Shown: in pieces, positions 1 through 9,849 of the stretch
Numbering within the stretch: the stretch's first letter is position 1
How the letters are laid out: every line of letters begins with the position of its first letter
DNA from: Cercophora sp. LCS_1
Taxonomy: Eukaryota; Ascomycota; Sordariomycetes; Sordariales; Lasiosphaeriaceae
DNA: 64,000 nucleotides
Reading direction: 5' to 3'
NCBI GenBank assembly: GCA_036250225.1
Contig: JAPZLL010000005.1
Coordinates: 1,302,001-1,366,000, forward strand
The notes under the pieces: generated by a model
The model's database searches: none
Told to the model about the DNA's origin: nothing
The model's input: only the letters and a program-made list of their open reading frames with translations
Position numbers and translations under genes: made by a program

Positions 1-885
1 GGAAGAAGAGGTCTATCAGCTCACGGCCGTGGGGAGCAACGATGGCTTCAATGGCATCGCTGTCTTCCAGGACGTGCTCGTAGCCTGGGGTGTGAGAATC
101 GGGGAGCATGAGAAATGTGTCATTGTCACTGACTCTTCGCAGGGTGCCGCGAGCAAGCAGACTCTCATCGTGTGGGTCGAAGGACGAGAGGTTGATCAGC
201 GACGGTTCGAAGTCGGTTGTCGGGCCGATGTACTGGCTGTACCGATCCGACTGCAGGCCCAGAGTGCGCTTCAACATGGTAGGTCCACCAAAGTTGGCCA
301 TATCTTCGATGAGTGAGCTGCTAGCGGCAGTGCTGGAAAGACTCGGTTGATGGTGCCGTCGCCTTCTGTTATCAGACCTCCCGGGCGAACTGCATGGGCC
401 AATGACATGTCAGATAATGCTACTCAGATCGCAGATCCCCAACGCTGAACGCATGCATAACAGGTGACCTCGGCCCTGGTCACCAAGGAACAGCGGTAAA
501 TTTTTGGGAAGGCTTGGCCGTCTCCAAGAGGGGTATAAGCCGTCACTCACCTTCTCTTGCTGTGGCGCTCTTCGGCGTCACCGTTCAGCTTACGCTTGCG
601 CGGCTGCGGGCTTTCCAGCAGCGAACACTCCGTTCCGCTCACCTGGCAGCCGACACAACCTTCGTCCTCGTCGCTCATGACGCAATCCAGTCTTCGACGG
701 AGACAGGCTGCGCATGGGGGCGCGGAGTGACCGTTTACGGAGTCAGAATCGGGTGAGTCGAAACCGTTGCGGAGACCGGGGTATGAGTCGAGATGGAAGC
801 TGCCCTGACGGCTGGGAGGAAAACGGGGAGGTTTGGGCGCAATGGCTATGGGAGCCGTCCTGGGGACGGCGCTGGGAGTGGACAT
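1..885 (-). CDS. Zn2Cys6 transcription regulator, TamA/DAL81-like (5' part; continues past the left edge)
   Basis: Two exons are visible: 885-551 and 320 to the edge, with an intron at 550-321 (GTGAGT donor, CTAG acceptor) that keeps the frame. Exon 1 carries a zinc cluster with Cys 58, 61, 68, 77, 80 and 87 (C-x2-C-x6-C-x8-C-x2-C-x6-C), followed by a basic stretch (PRKRK). Exon 2 has the conserved block RSSSLIEDMANFGGPTMLKR, then YIGPTTDFEP, and ends near ELIDLFF, where the fungal-specific middle homology domain starts. This block is typical of the Aspergillus TamA / yeast Dal81 family, co-activators of nitrogen-source genes. Family assignment is from memory of these motifs. The protein should act in the nucleus. 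Most of the regulatory domain lies outside the window. Confidence 0.8.
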
Positions 886-3854
886 GGTCTTGGTTATGGC
901 CGGGAGCGCCCGCTGCCGTGGGATTTACCCTTGAAGCGTGGCGTTTCCGAGGAATGGCCGCAGGCACCTCGGGACGCACGATGGACCGGGCGTGATGGAG
1001 GAGGGTTACCAACTGCCGCGGAGTTGGATCCGGGGCTTGCCTGCGCGCGGAAACGCTGCTTTCTTGCAACCACGATAGCCCGACTGGTGTGTTTGGGATT
1101 CGCCAGCCCCACGATAGAGTGGGAGCCGTTATTCCTGAGTCGGCCGAACTGGCCAAACAGAGTAGGTCTTGATACTGGGAGACAAACAGGGTCCACGGAA
1201 TGCCTGTCCAACCAGCCTGCTCCCAGAGACAAACAGGCACGCGAGCGGGCTGCGGGCGTTGTGTTTCTGGGGAACCGATAAGGTGCTAGATCCCGAGATA
1301 AGGTTGTACGGGTCGCGGCGTGCGCGCGCAAGACTCCAGTCCAGTCCCAGACGTGTCAATAAGAGCGATGACGGTCTTATCAACGGCCCTCCCTCAGTTT
1401 CCTTGGCGTTCGACCGTCGGGTGCCGGCAAGCAGGGACGCGCGCAATGGGACCCCGTCTTCAGGCGGGCGTTTCGGTTCGGCGGGCTGAAGATAAAGAGC
1501 TGTAGTATGCAGGCTGTAGATGAGACGGGACCAGATGTTGTGTTCGGATTGGGGGATCTATGTGATGATCGAGCCCAGGATGAGATAAGAGAGGCTTATC
1601 TGCGTCATTTGCAACGGCAAGGCGCGGGACTGGGTCGTTCAAGACAGAGACACCCGCATTCCTAAATCGAAACGGGCTATCAATCCGGTTGATACCTCGG
1701 TCGTCCCTTGGTGATGAAAGGAGGAGGAGGAGGAGGAGGAGGAGGAGGAAAAAGAAGCCCAACCAAGAATGACGGACGGATGTAGCCGGTACTAAAAGCA
1801 CGCTGTGAGATGACATCCGACGTATTAAATTGGACAGACAAAGCAAACACCCAGTGGACGCGGTCAAGGAAGGCTGGCAAGTCGTGACTTGGATTCGCCG
1901 TTAGCTAGACTTAGAGAGATACGCTGACGCAGGGGATCTCGCCGGCAATTGCGCGCTGCGAATGGCTGGCCGCCTCTGTCCACCACTATCATGCCCAGAC
2001 GGATGTGGATGCGGAAGGAACCCCTCTCTGACCCCTCCAGAGGTTTCCGTGTCTCCCACAGCGCCTCCTTGGTCGCCCGGTGGTGGCTCCCCATATTCCC
2101 ATCCATTATCTTGTTTGCTCGAGGAAGCGGCGAACGCGTGCAGAATCGCAGAAATGCATACGGCTGATAGGGAGAAACTCTGACCTTATCATATCCAAGA
2201 TTTAAGTTGGAATTTCCTAATGGCAAAGCGTGAGATAGGGCCAAGGTTGCGCGGTACCTGGCACAACTTCGAATCATGGCATTTGAATGGAGAAAACACG
2301 CCAAAAGGGCCGCATGCTTCTGTAGTGGTCAGGTAGACGGTACGTAGGCCGCCATTGTGCGCAAGCGACTGCCGGGATCTGACCGTTGCCATGGATGGAG
2401 GCCGATTACCAAATAGAAAAGGATGCCCATGGGCCTGCCGCCCCGCTTGGGAATACATTTAACGTAATGGCTCCCCTTCGCCGAGTCAGACTGGAGATGC
2501 AACCAGAAATCCGAAGCACAACCGTCCGATGAATCGACACTGCTTGTCATGAGATGCACCGCCTCGTCGTACCCGACGGCCTGTGATCTCGTCCACCTCG
2601 GTCGACACAAGCGACGAGCCAGTGCATCGTGCCGTGGCCGGCGCCGGACACAGAGGTGGAACAGAGAGACGAGAGCAGCACCCGCCTGTGGCAGACGCGG
2701 GCTTGGCTTCGAGGAGCGGAGGGAGCGCGGGGAACCGCTTCAACGCATCTTATCTTCATGCTGACCCATACGGTTTCATCAGTGGATTCTTCGCCCCCGG
2801 GTTTTTATCGTGGTTTTATCGTAGGGGTCCTCTGCCAACCCTACGCGCAGCATCGAAGCAGCGGGATGCCTGCCGGCCGGATCGATTGAAGGTAGGGTTA
2901 CCATCGCGAAATGTAAAGGCGGGGTTGCACGTCCTTGGTTCACCGTCATCCACAAGTCACTCGTGTTCGTTCTACCAAGCAGCACATAGCCAGCTCCGAG
3001 CAGCCGGGATCGAAGCCAGGCCGAACCGTCTCCCCCACCAGCCCAACGCCCCCGTGTGGAGGCACGCCCCTGCTTCTGCACGTTGTCCGGCGCGGGGGCC
3101 CGGCCCCAGATCGGACGTTGCATCATTTGCTTTCAATCGGAAGCCTGTTTATTCGCTGCACGTCGTCGGGAGCAAAGCAGCGGCTGGGAAGATGAGTGTT
3201 GGCAACAAATTGCCTCGATGAGCGGTCATGAGAATCGCAAAGCTTGTCACCCGCCTCTTGAAGTCTTCGTGCGTGCTTTACGGGGTATTGTCCCAGGCGA
3301 AAGTGTCGTGTGACTTTCCGGGAATCGATTTGCGAATCGATCCTGAAAACGCCACTTCTACACTCCAACCCCTAGATTATCGCTAGCTCGGTACTCAGAC
3401 AGGGATTAGGAGCGAATCAATGAGTGCGCTCTTGGGGACATAACTGGGCCTTCAAGGGCCTTTTTCCCAGGAATCTTGAATTAAAAGCACTCACTAAGCC
3501 CAACTGGAAGAGACCCCCAGGATTGATTCTATGGAGGAACCACTTCGCGCGCCAGAAGTTCCGAGCAAATAATAATTCAGGGGTTGGAGTGTACGGTGCG
3601 GGGGCGATCGCGCCAAGCGGTTCACCGGGTGCGGCTTCCCAGTTGCCAGCCGGCGCGGGCCGATATTGGACGAGCAAGCGCCAGAGAGCACGGAAACAGC
3701 AACCGCAAACCAAGGTGGAGCACAACACAATCCAATTGTCCACCCCGTCAGAACTCAATTGCCTGCGGGGCATTTTTTATATTCTCTAATTGGGTTTCAA
3801 CCGCCTGTGACCTTCCCATCATAGCACCGTTGATTGTTGCGGAAGCGTGCATTC
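886..3854. other. Intergenic region, about 3 kb, no gene recognised
   Basis: This lies upstream of the TamA-like gene and downstream of the GNAT gene. It holds many short open frames on both strands without family similarity or codon structure, including one of 212 codons at 2583-3221 that looks accidental. A (GGA)10 tract sits at 1720-1749. I see no tRNA. Confidence 0.6.
1720..1749 (+). repeat. (GGA)10 microsatellite
   Basis: Ten perfect GGA units in the upstream region of the TamA-like gene. On the gene's strand it reads as a (TCC)n pyrimidine tract, common in fungal promoters. Confidence 0.9.
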
Positions 3855-4736
3855 TCACACCGAGCCCGGAGACAATACCATGCAGACTTCTCGATACACG
3901 AATGGCTCTGCCGAGTTGCCATTCCTTGGTATGCTCATTTCAAACGAGCCAGCGGCCTTGAACCCAAATTTTTCATACATGGCGACAGCATTCTCGGTGC
4001 TTTCCAAGTAAACTGGCAGCCCTTCGGCCACCGCCAACTCGAGAACCTTTCGTGTAAGAAGCGAGCCAGCCCCCAGCCCCTGGAATGCTGGATCCGTACA
4101 AACGAAGCTCAGTCCTGGCGACCGCTCGTTAGCGCCCGGGCTTTGCTGCAACGCGGCTGGGGAGGAATCGGAACTCTCGACTTGGATGCTGGGGTACAGC
4201 CCCGCCGTCGGCTCGCCATTAGAGCGTTGGAGAACGGTCGTCTCAGTCGCGGGATGACAGACAGAAGCCATTGCTCAAACGTTGCAGGCCCGCTTTGACC
4301 GCCGATTTAGCTGCAAAGTAATTGACGAACACCATTACTCACTGTAGCACGGCTTATCTCCGAAGGACCGCTTCTTTGCCTCTTCGGCGAGAGCCACGTA
4401 TTCATCAAGGAACTCGCGCTGACACCCCTCGCACGAGTGAAGATCTCCGCTTTCGAGCTTGATATCCTCCGGGTGCGATGGCGAATCCCACTTTGCAAAC
4501 CCCACGATCTTGTTTGTCTCTGGATCTCGAGCGACCAGAACCCCCGAGACGGAGTTACTAAGCTGAGCAGCCGTGTACTTTGCCAGAAAGTCTCGGGCGG
4601 CGACAAGACTTGCTAGAGAAGGGAACTGTGCGTGGAGGAGAGGGTTGGAGTCCATTGCGGCGAGATGGATTTCGGCAATCCTTGCTGCATCGCTCGCCTC
4701 CGGTCGGGCGATGGTGAAATCGCGCGGCATGATCAT
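3855..4736 (-). CDS. GNAT-family N-acetyltransferase
   Basis: Exons 4736-4343 and 4114-3855 give 217 residues; the intron (4342-4115, 228 nt) has a GTGAGT donor and a CCAG acceptor. The join produces PCYRLSFVCTDPAFQGLGAG, which contains the acetyl-CoA pyrophosphate-binding motif (QGLGAG) after beta strand 4, and the C-terminal half ends with the usual YEKFGF segment. The N-terminus (MPRDFTIARPEASDAARIAE) is the typical first strand and helix of these fungal proteins. An ATG at 4823 would add 29 residues with no family counterpart, so 4736 is preferred. The substrate is unknown; relatives in filamentous fungi are uncharacterised small-molecule or protein acetyltransferases. Transcribed in the same direction as the UPC2-like gene upstream. 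Confidence 0.82.
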
Positions 4737-4866
4737 CCCCGGGCTTAGTTGGTAGGTTAGGTAGCTCCGATCGGGTCGGGTTTCCTTGCATGTGGGTGGA
4801 CGACTTGGTCGGCTCGGGATCATGTGACCCGGCTTTCGGTGCGAGCGGACTTCTGTTGTCCCAGCC

Positions 4867-6112
4867 TCAAGATGAAATACCCGGAAGACCAGTTGGGGTC
4901 TGCTGACTGCTCAAAGCATCCTTCTCGAGCGACTCTCTCATCAATTGACATGGTTTCTCGAGCCACGCTGACCATTCCGGACCGAGATGGTTGACGATAG
5001 ACGTGAAGATGTACTGTCCTGAATCGCCAACCACCCAAATGTTACGACAGGCATGAATGGCAAGGAAATAGTAAGCGAGAATAACCAATGCCTCGGGGCG
5101 ACGAGCGATGACCATCTCAATGAATGCCAGAGGCGCCATTGTACCCCAAGAAAGCAGAGTGTGGACACGGCTGCTAGGCGGTCGGCCATCAAATACGGAT
5201 TGGATCAGATCGATTGCTTTGAGGAGTCCGTCGAGTGTTTCCGGGTCAAACCCGGCCAGCTTGATGCGCGCGCGAATATCGTCGCATTCTGGACCCTGAC
5301 CAGGAGTAAGATACCATCTTTCTCCATTCTCAATCAGCGGCTTGATCGCCGTCTGTCGAATCTCTTCCCAATGTCCATCTGTCATGTGAAACACTCCGCG
5401 GTGGAGTCTAAGATAGGCAACGTAGCGGGCGTGGAATGCTAGGAAGTCCTCGTCTCGATGATGTAATGTGTCGCATAGAGAGTGGATGCCCAGAAAGCCA
5501 GAAAAGATGAACGCGTGCACCCGACGTTCGATCGAGGCATCAAAGTAGTTGACGTCGATGCTATTGAATAGGGATAAGGCGTGTGTCTGGAGTTGTATGG
5601 CCTGATTGTGGTAAAAGTGTGCGTTTTGCGGGTGCACAATGCTGAGATGGCGCGCCGACCACGCGAGTAATTGATGCATCAGATATGGTTCGCGAAGCGC
5701 CTGCTGGATAACAATATCGCGAGCTGTGAAAATGCCGGGATAGACGGTTTCGGGGTCGACCATGAAGTGGTGGAGGAGCTCGGCATGGACCATGTTGACC
5801 ATGGATGTCGGTTCGTGATCCGGGGCGGGCGAGAAGGCCGAGGGGTCCGGGCCGAAGCCTTGGCTTGACCCGGAGCCGGACCCAGGCCCGGAGGGGATCG
5901 GTGACCCTTCGGCTGGGGACACATCGCCCAGTGGATAGGGACACTCTCTTTCAGCCGTGCTACAATTGATGCACCGCGGACGCGTCTCGTCGCACTATGC
6001 AAGCGTTAGCCCCCCACCCTATCCGTAATCAAACAAGCTCTCCCACCTTGATGTGTCGTCTCTTACACTCCAGACAACCCTTTCGGGACTTTTTGTGCCT
6101 TCTCCGCATCAT
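4867..6112 (-). CDS. UPC2-like Zn2Cys6 transcription factor
   Basis: Exons 6112-6047 and 5994-4867 give 397 residues; intron 6046-5995 (52 nt, GTGGGA...TAG) splits the zinc cluster directly before its third cysteine. Cysteines 13, 16, 23, 30, 33 and 40 form C-x2-C-x6-C-x6-C-x2-C-x6-C, preceded by the basic N-terminus RRRHKKSRKGCLECKRRHIK. This very N-terminal cluster and the alpha-helical rest (fungal TF domain, from about residue 80: MVHAELLHHF, then QLLAWSARHLSIVHP) are the layout of the Upc2/sterol-uptake-control-like family, widespread in filamentous fungi. Start chosen at the double Met that opens the basic segment. Regulated genes are unknown. The next gene but one is ERG27, a sterol gene, which may be chance. 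Nuclear protein. Confidence 0.88.
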
Positions 6113-6726
6113 TTTGTCTGGTTGCCAAGCTATGCTCGGGATACGCGGGAAAAAAAAGACCGGTGACTTCTGACAGGATGGTTCCCCCAAATGGCTTGAC
6201 GAGTTTACGCGGAACCTCCAAGCGGAGATCTCCCCAAGTCCGAAAACACGGTCGCACACAAGTATTAATATGTGAGCCCTATCACGCTCCCATCCGCAGA
6301 AAAGACGCAGACCATGCAAAGGCGAAAACACAACAACCAACCAACCAAATCCCTGAAACCTACTAAACATTCAGAGACTGGAGAGAGCGGCCGCCAAGAC
6401 CGTCTGGCCGCGTAACGTGTTAATTTCCTTCATGACGCGGCGGAACTCGACACAGCCCCTCCCCGTGATCCCGGAATGGACTCGGGCCAACCGGGCGCCA
6501 ACAACGTTGCAGCTCGGCTCGGTCCGGCCTGAATTCCGCCGCGGCTTTGTCTCATGGAATTCGTGTTCCTGGTGGCTTGCATCGTCGTCATCGTCTGCCC
6601 TGTTTGGGATTTTGACCCCTGATTTTATAGCAACGCTGTTAGAAAAATACAAGAAAACCCAGGTGCAAGAGCCTCAGGCGTCTAGGCAACAGAGTTTGTG
6701 CTTCCCGTTTTCGTATGGACACAGCT
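6113..6726. other. Intergenic, promoter of the UPC2-like gene
   Basis: About 600 bases between the UPC2-like start and the OB-fold gene's stop. It includes an AT-rich patch (TATTAATATG near 6263) roughly 150 bases upstream of the UPC2-like ATG. No gene is seen. Confidence 0.5.
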
Positions 6727-7818
6727 TTATTGGGTGTCAACGGGCGGCATGACGTCCCAACTTCGACCGCCGGCGCCGCGGAGCTGCGTCGGGTTTTCCT
6801 TGGTTTTGCGCGCCCCTCCCCCAACAAAGTGTAGAACCCAATCCCGTACGCGCCGTGTCTTGGCCAGTTGCGGATGCAAGTCCGCGGTGGTCGTGCGGCG
6901 CGAAAGATCGGCCGCGGTATAGTGCCCACCCGGAACCCGGGACGCGTGCAGGAGGTGCACTTTGGTGAGATTCCGCCGCAGGCTGGAGCCATACACCTTA
7001 TTGGTAAAGACGTTGAGAGCTACGTTTTGCAGGAGCACGATGTCTCCCGGTCGGATCGAGGTAAGAACGGCTGTTGCCTCGGTGCCCGGAGTGAGCCAGA
7101 AGGTGACTGCAAAGCCGGCACGGGTCTCGTCGCCAACAAGAACTTCGACAAGCTCGTGGGTCGACCCCCAGCGGGTTTTCACAGCGCGCGGGGGAGAAAG
7201 GGATATCAGCCCGACAATGAGATTGACCGTCATGGTTTGGGGGTGGATGGATTGAAGATAGCGCGCCGAGGGAATGTCTCCAAGGTCACTGAGCTGGCCG
7301 CCCGCCGCAAGGGGCTGTTTCGGCTCAGCGTCGAGAAAGGAGCTGGTCTCACCATGGGAGGATGTGGTGGTTGTGCTGAGGAAGGATGTAGTGGCGTTCG
7401 CACTAAGTTGGGATTCGTCGTCGACAAGAACCTGTGATGGGGCAAGGTCCTGCTGGTACGCGGCGATGGAGTTTTCGTAAAATTGCGAGAGGAGCTCTTG
7501 GCTCTCTTCCGCATCACGGGACTTGTCGAAGGAGATGGATGTCGTCGTGAAGAACTCTGTTGCGCCAGGGGTGAGGCCGGCGGCTGTGAACCCCCCCTGC
7601 GAGAACTTGGTGTGGAATGGCGCTTTCTCGAGGGCGAGCGTTCGCCATGCCGGAGCCGGGCCGTCGCTCCCAGCAGCTGGTGGGCCTGATGCCGAATCCC
7701 CAAGCCCGGCGAAGCAGACAATCATGTCGTCGAATTTGCCAAGCTGATCAAGGTACGGCGACCAATCCAACGCGTCACTCCGTGGAGCTCCGGCGTAAAT
7801 TACCACCTTTCCGACCAT
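6727..7818 (-). CDS. OB-fold nucleic-acid-binding-like protein, uncharacterised
   Basis: A single open frame of 363 codons begins at ATG 7818 (MVGKVVIYAGAP); the frame upstream has no other ATG. The N-terminal 130 residues start with a hydrophobic strand and the GAP turn. A middle S/T-rich linker (TTSFLSTTTTSSHGETSS) follows. From about residue 195 comes a beta-rich module (MTVNLIVGLISLSPPR; VEVLVGDETRAGFAVTFWL; RPGDIVLLQNVALNVF; NKVYGSSLRR). Its strand pattern, with 'VGDET..G' and 'RPGDIVLLQNVAL', matches an OB fold of the single-strand-DNA-binding type found in an uncharacterised fungal family. The assignment rests on these patterns. No zinc site or catalytic motif is seen. It is divergent from ERG27 with 417 bases between the starts. 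The exact role (telomere, repair or RNA binding) is unknown. Confidence 0.7.
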   Translation of the reverse strand: MVGKVVIYAGAPRSDALDWSPYLDQLGKFDDMIVCFAGLGDSASGPPAAGSDGPAPAWRTLALEKAPFHTKFSQGGFTAAGLTPGATEFFTTTSISFDKSRDAEESQELLSQFYENSIAAYQQDLAPSQVLVDDESQLSANATTSFLSTTTTSSHGETSSFLDAEPKQPLAAGGQLSDLGDIPSARYLQSIHPQTMTVNLIVGLISLSPPRAVKTRWGSTHELVEVLVGDETRAGFAVTFWLTPGTEATAVLTSIRPGDIVLLQNVALNVFTNKVYGSSLRRNLTKVHLLHASRVPGGHYTAADLSRRTTTADLHPQLAKTRRVRDWVLHFVGGGARKTKENPTQLRGAGGRSWDVMPPVDTQ

Positions 7819-7930
7819 GGCTCCGACATATGTGCACTTCAAAGTCCACAAGACTCTGATCTACGTTTCCTCCTCTCCCTCCTTGTTGTTCGATTGGTTG
7901 GTCCTTCCCGCAACTTGACGGCGCTGGGGT

Positions 7931-7936
7931 CACGTG
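7931..7936. promoter_or_regulatory. CACGTG E-box in the OB-fold/ERG27 divergent promoter
   Basis: A perfect palindromic E-box (context GGGGTCACGTGCTT) lies about 300 bases upstream of ERG27 and 110 bases upstream of the OB-fold gene. A reverse CCAAT box (ATTGG) is near 7893. Fungal bHLH regulators bind such sites; SREBP-type ones control sterol genes. Function is inferred only. Confidence 0.35.
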
Positions 7937-8235
7937 CTTCCCGTCTTGCCAATTTAATTACACCCCGATCTTCATCGCCCCGACCCACTCTCTCAACCCA
8001 CGACTGACGAGGAGGACCAAAGCGGAAGAACAGCAAGCATAATATTGACTTGACGAGGCTGACTCGCAGGATCCATATTGCAACACAAGCACAGGCACAG
8101 CCACTTTGTAGGCGTTTCATAGGGCGTTCTTGCCCACGGACGCCAAACTTGCTGTTTGCTTGGCGGTGAGCAGGTCACAGCACCAGGCGACTTTGATCCA
8201 ACTCCGGAGCTGTGCCCGCCGGCAGCAACAACTCA

Positions 8236-9662
8236 ATGGCGCCCACGCCATGGGAGGCGGTCCCAAAGCATGAGACCTATTTTGTCTTGGTGACAGGAGC
8301 CAACAGGTAAGTGTGGGAGCAGCTGAGTTCATGCGGTGCTGACCACCATCGTCTAGCGGGATCGGCTTTGGGATAGGGGAACGCATCATTGACGAGTTCC
8401 TCTCCACCCGCTCTCTAACGTCACATATTGTCGTAATACCTACCACCCGGAGCGCCAAAAAGTCCACCGAGACCGTTCTTGGCCTCCGGCGTCACGCAAA
8501 GGAGTTTGCGGAAACATCGGGTCTCCTACGCTCCCGCTCCGGGCCGAGCTACGACCCGAAGGACACCACTCGGCGCGTCCACGTTCTCAGCGTACAGCTC
8601 GACCTGTGTAACCTCCTGACCATACGCAGCGCCGCAAACCAGCTCATCAGCAGCACCCTCAGCAGCCCCGAGGGCGACGCTGACTTCTTCACCCCTCTCA
8701 ACGATGTCAAGATCCCCCGTCTCGACGCTGTCATCTTCAATGCCGGCATCGGCGGGTTCACAGGTCTCGCATGGGGCAAAATCGCCCGAAACTTTCTCAT
8801 CGACGGCTTCATCCAAGCCACGACATGGCCGACCTTCAAGGCCGCCAGTGTCGGCGACATCGTAGCCCCCATCCCCAAGGACAACAACACCGTCGGCGAA
8901 GTCTTTTGTGCCAACGTCTTTGGCCACTACCTCTTTGGCCACGCTCTCCTCCCCCTCCTCACCAGGCACGCCGATGCCACCGACCTCGCGCCAGCCCGCA
9001 TTATCTGGGAAAGCAGTGTCGAAGGCGACTGGGGCTGCCTGTCCCTCGACGACATCCAGGGCATCAAGACGGAGCGTGCGTACGAGAGTTCCAAACGGTT
9101 AACCGACACACTCTGTCTTACCGCTGCCTTGCCAGCGTGTAAACCATATGTCTCCAGCTATCTTAGCGGAGACCCGACGGAGAAGACGACGCCGCCGAGG
9201 ATATATCTCGTCCACCCTGGTGTGGTTCAAACTACTCTCTTCCCTGTCAATGCCTTCATGTTCTTTTGGTATCGCGTAGTTCTCTATCTGGTGCGGTTCC
9301 TCGGGTCTCCTTGGCACCCCATCACGGCGTACAACGGCGCTGTCGCCGCCGTGTGGGTGGCGCTTCAAGAGCAGTCAGCTCTGGACGCGGTGGGTGCCGA
9401 GTGTGTGAAATGGGGGTCCGCTACAGACCGGGCCGGTAACGCGCTGGTCAAGAAGACGGAGGTCGACGGCTGGGGGTGGGAGGGCCGTGTGCAGGGGAAG
9501 GATGAGGATGATATCACTGGTGTCTCGCGTCGCGCGATTGGACGTCGAAAGGGGGCTGTCGATCTGACTGACGAGAAGCTTATTGAATTTCAAGCTCTTG
9601 GAGCGCAGTGCTGGAAGGAAATGGAGCGGCTGCGAGCCGAGTGGGAGACGCGGATGAACTAA
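8236..9662 (+). CDS. erg27: 3-keto-steroid reductase (ergosterol biosynthesis, ERG27)
   Basis: Exons 8236-8306 and 8357-9662 give 458 residues; the 50-nt intron (GTAAGT...CTAG) splits the Ser codon of the NADPH-binding motif TGANSGIG (residues 20-27). The short-chain dehydrogenase marks follow: FNAGIGGF (the NAG motif), an active-site Tyr/Lys pair in AYESSK, and LVHPGVVQT after it. A hydrophobic stretch near FMFFWYRVVLYLVRFLG fits membrane association. Length and the insertion-rich SDR core fit Erg27, which reduces the C-3 ketone during C-4 demethylation of sterols at the ER with Erg25, Erg26 and Erg28. The gene is divergent from the OB-fold gene and convergent with the MFS gene (187 bases apart). 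Confidence 0.88.
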
Positions 9663-9849
9663 CAGTGATGAGACGTGGTTGCTATAATGGCTAATGAGAC
9701 GTCCCCTAGGTACAGGTCGGGTATATTGAAAAACTACTCCAAACAAGACCGCGCGCAAGACCGCAGATAATACATAATACATATACATCACACATCCCAC
9801 CTACATATATACCAAACGCCATGTACACAAAAAAGAAAAAAAAAAAACA

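Noticed and set aside
2583..3221. 212-codon plus-strand frame in the first intergenic region
   Set aside because: Arg/Ser/Pro-rich chance composition, no motif and no splice partner.
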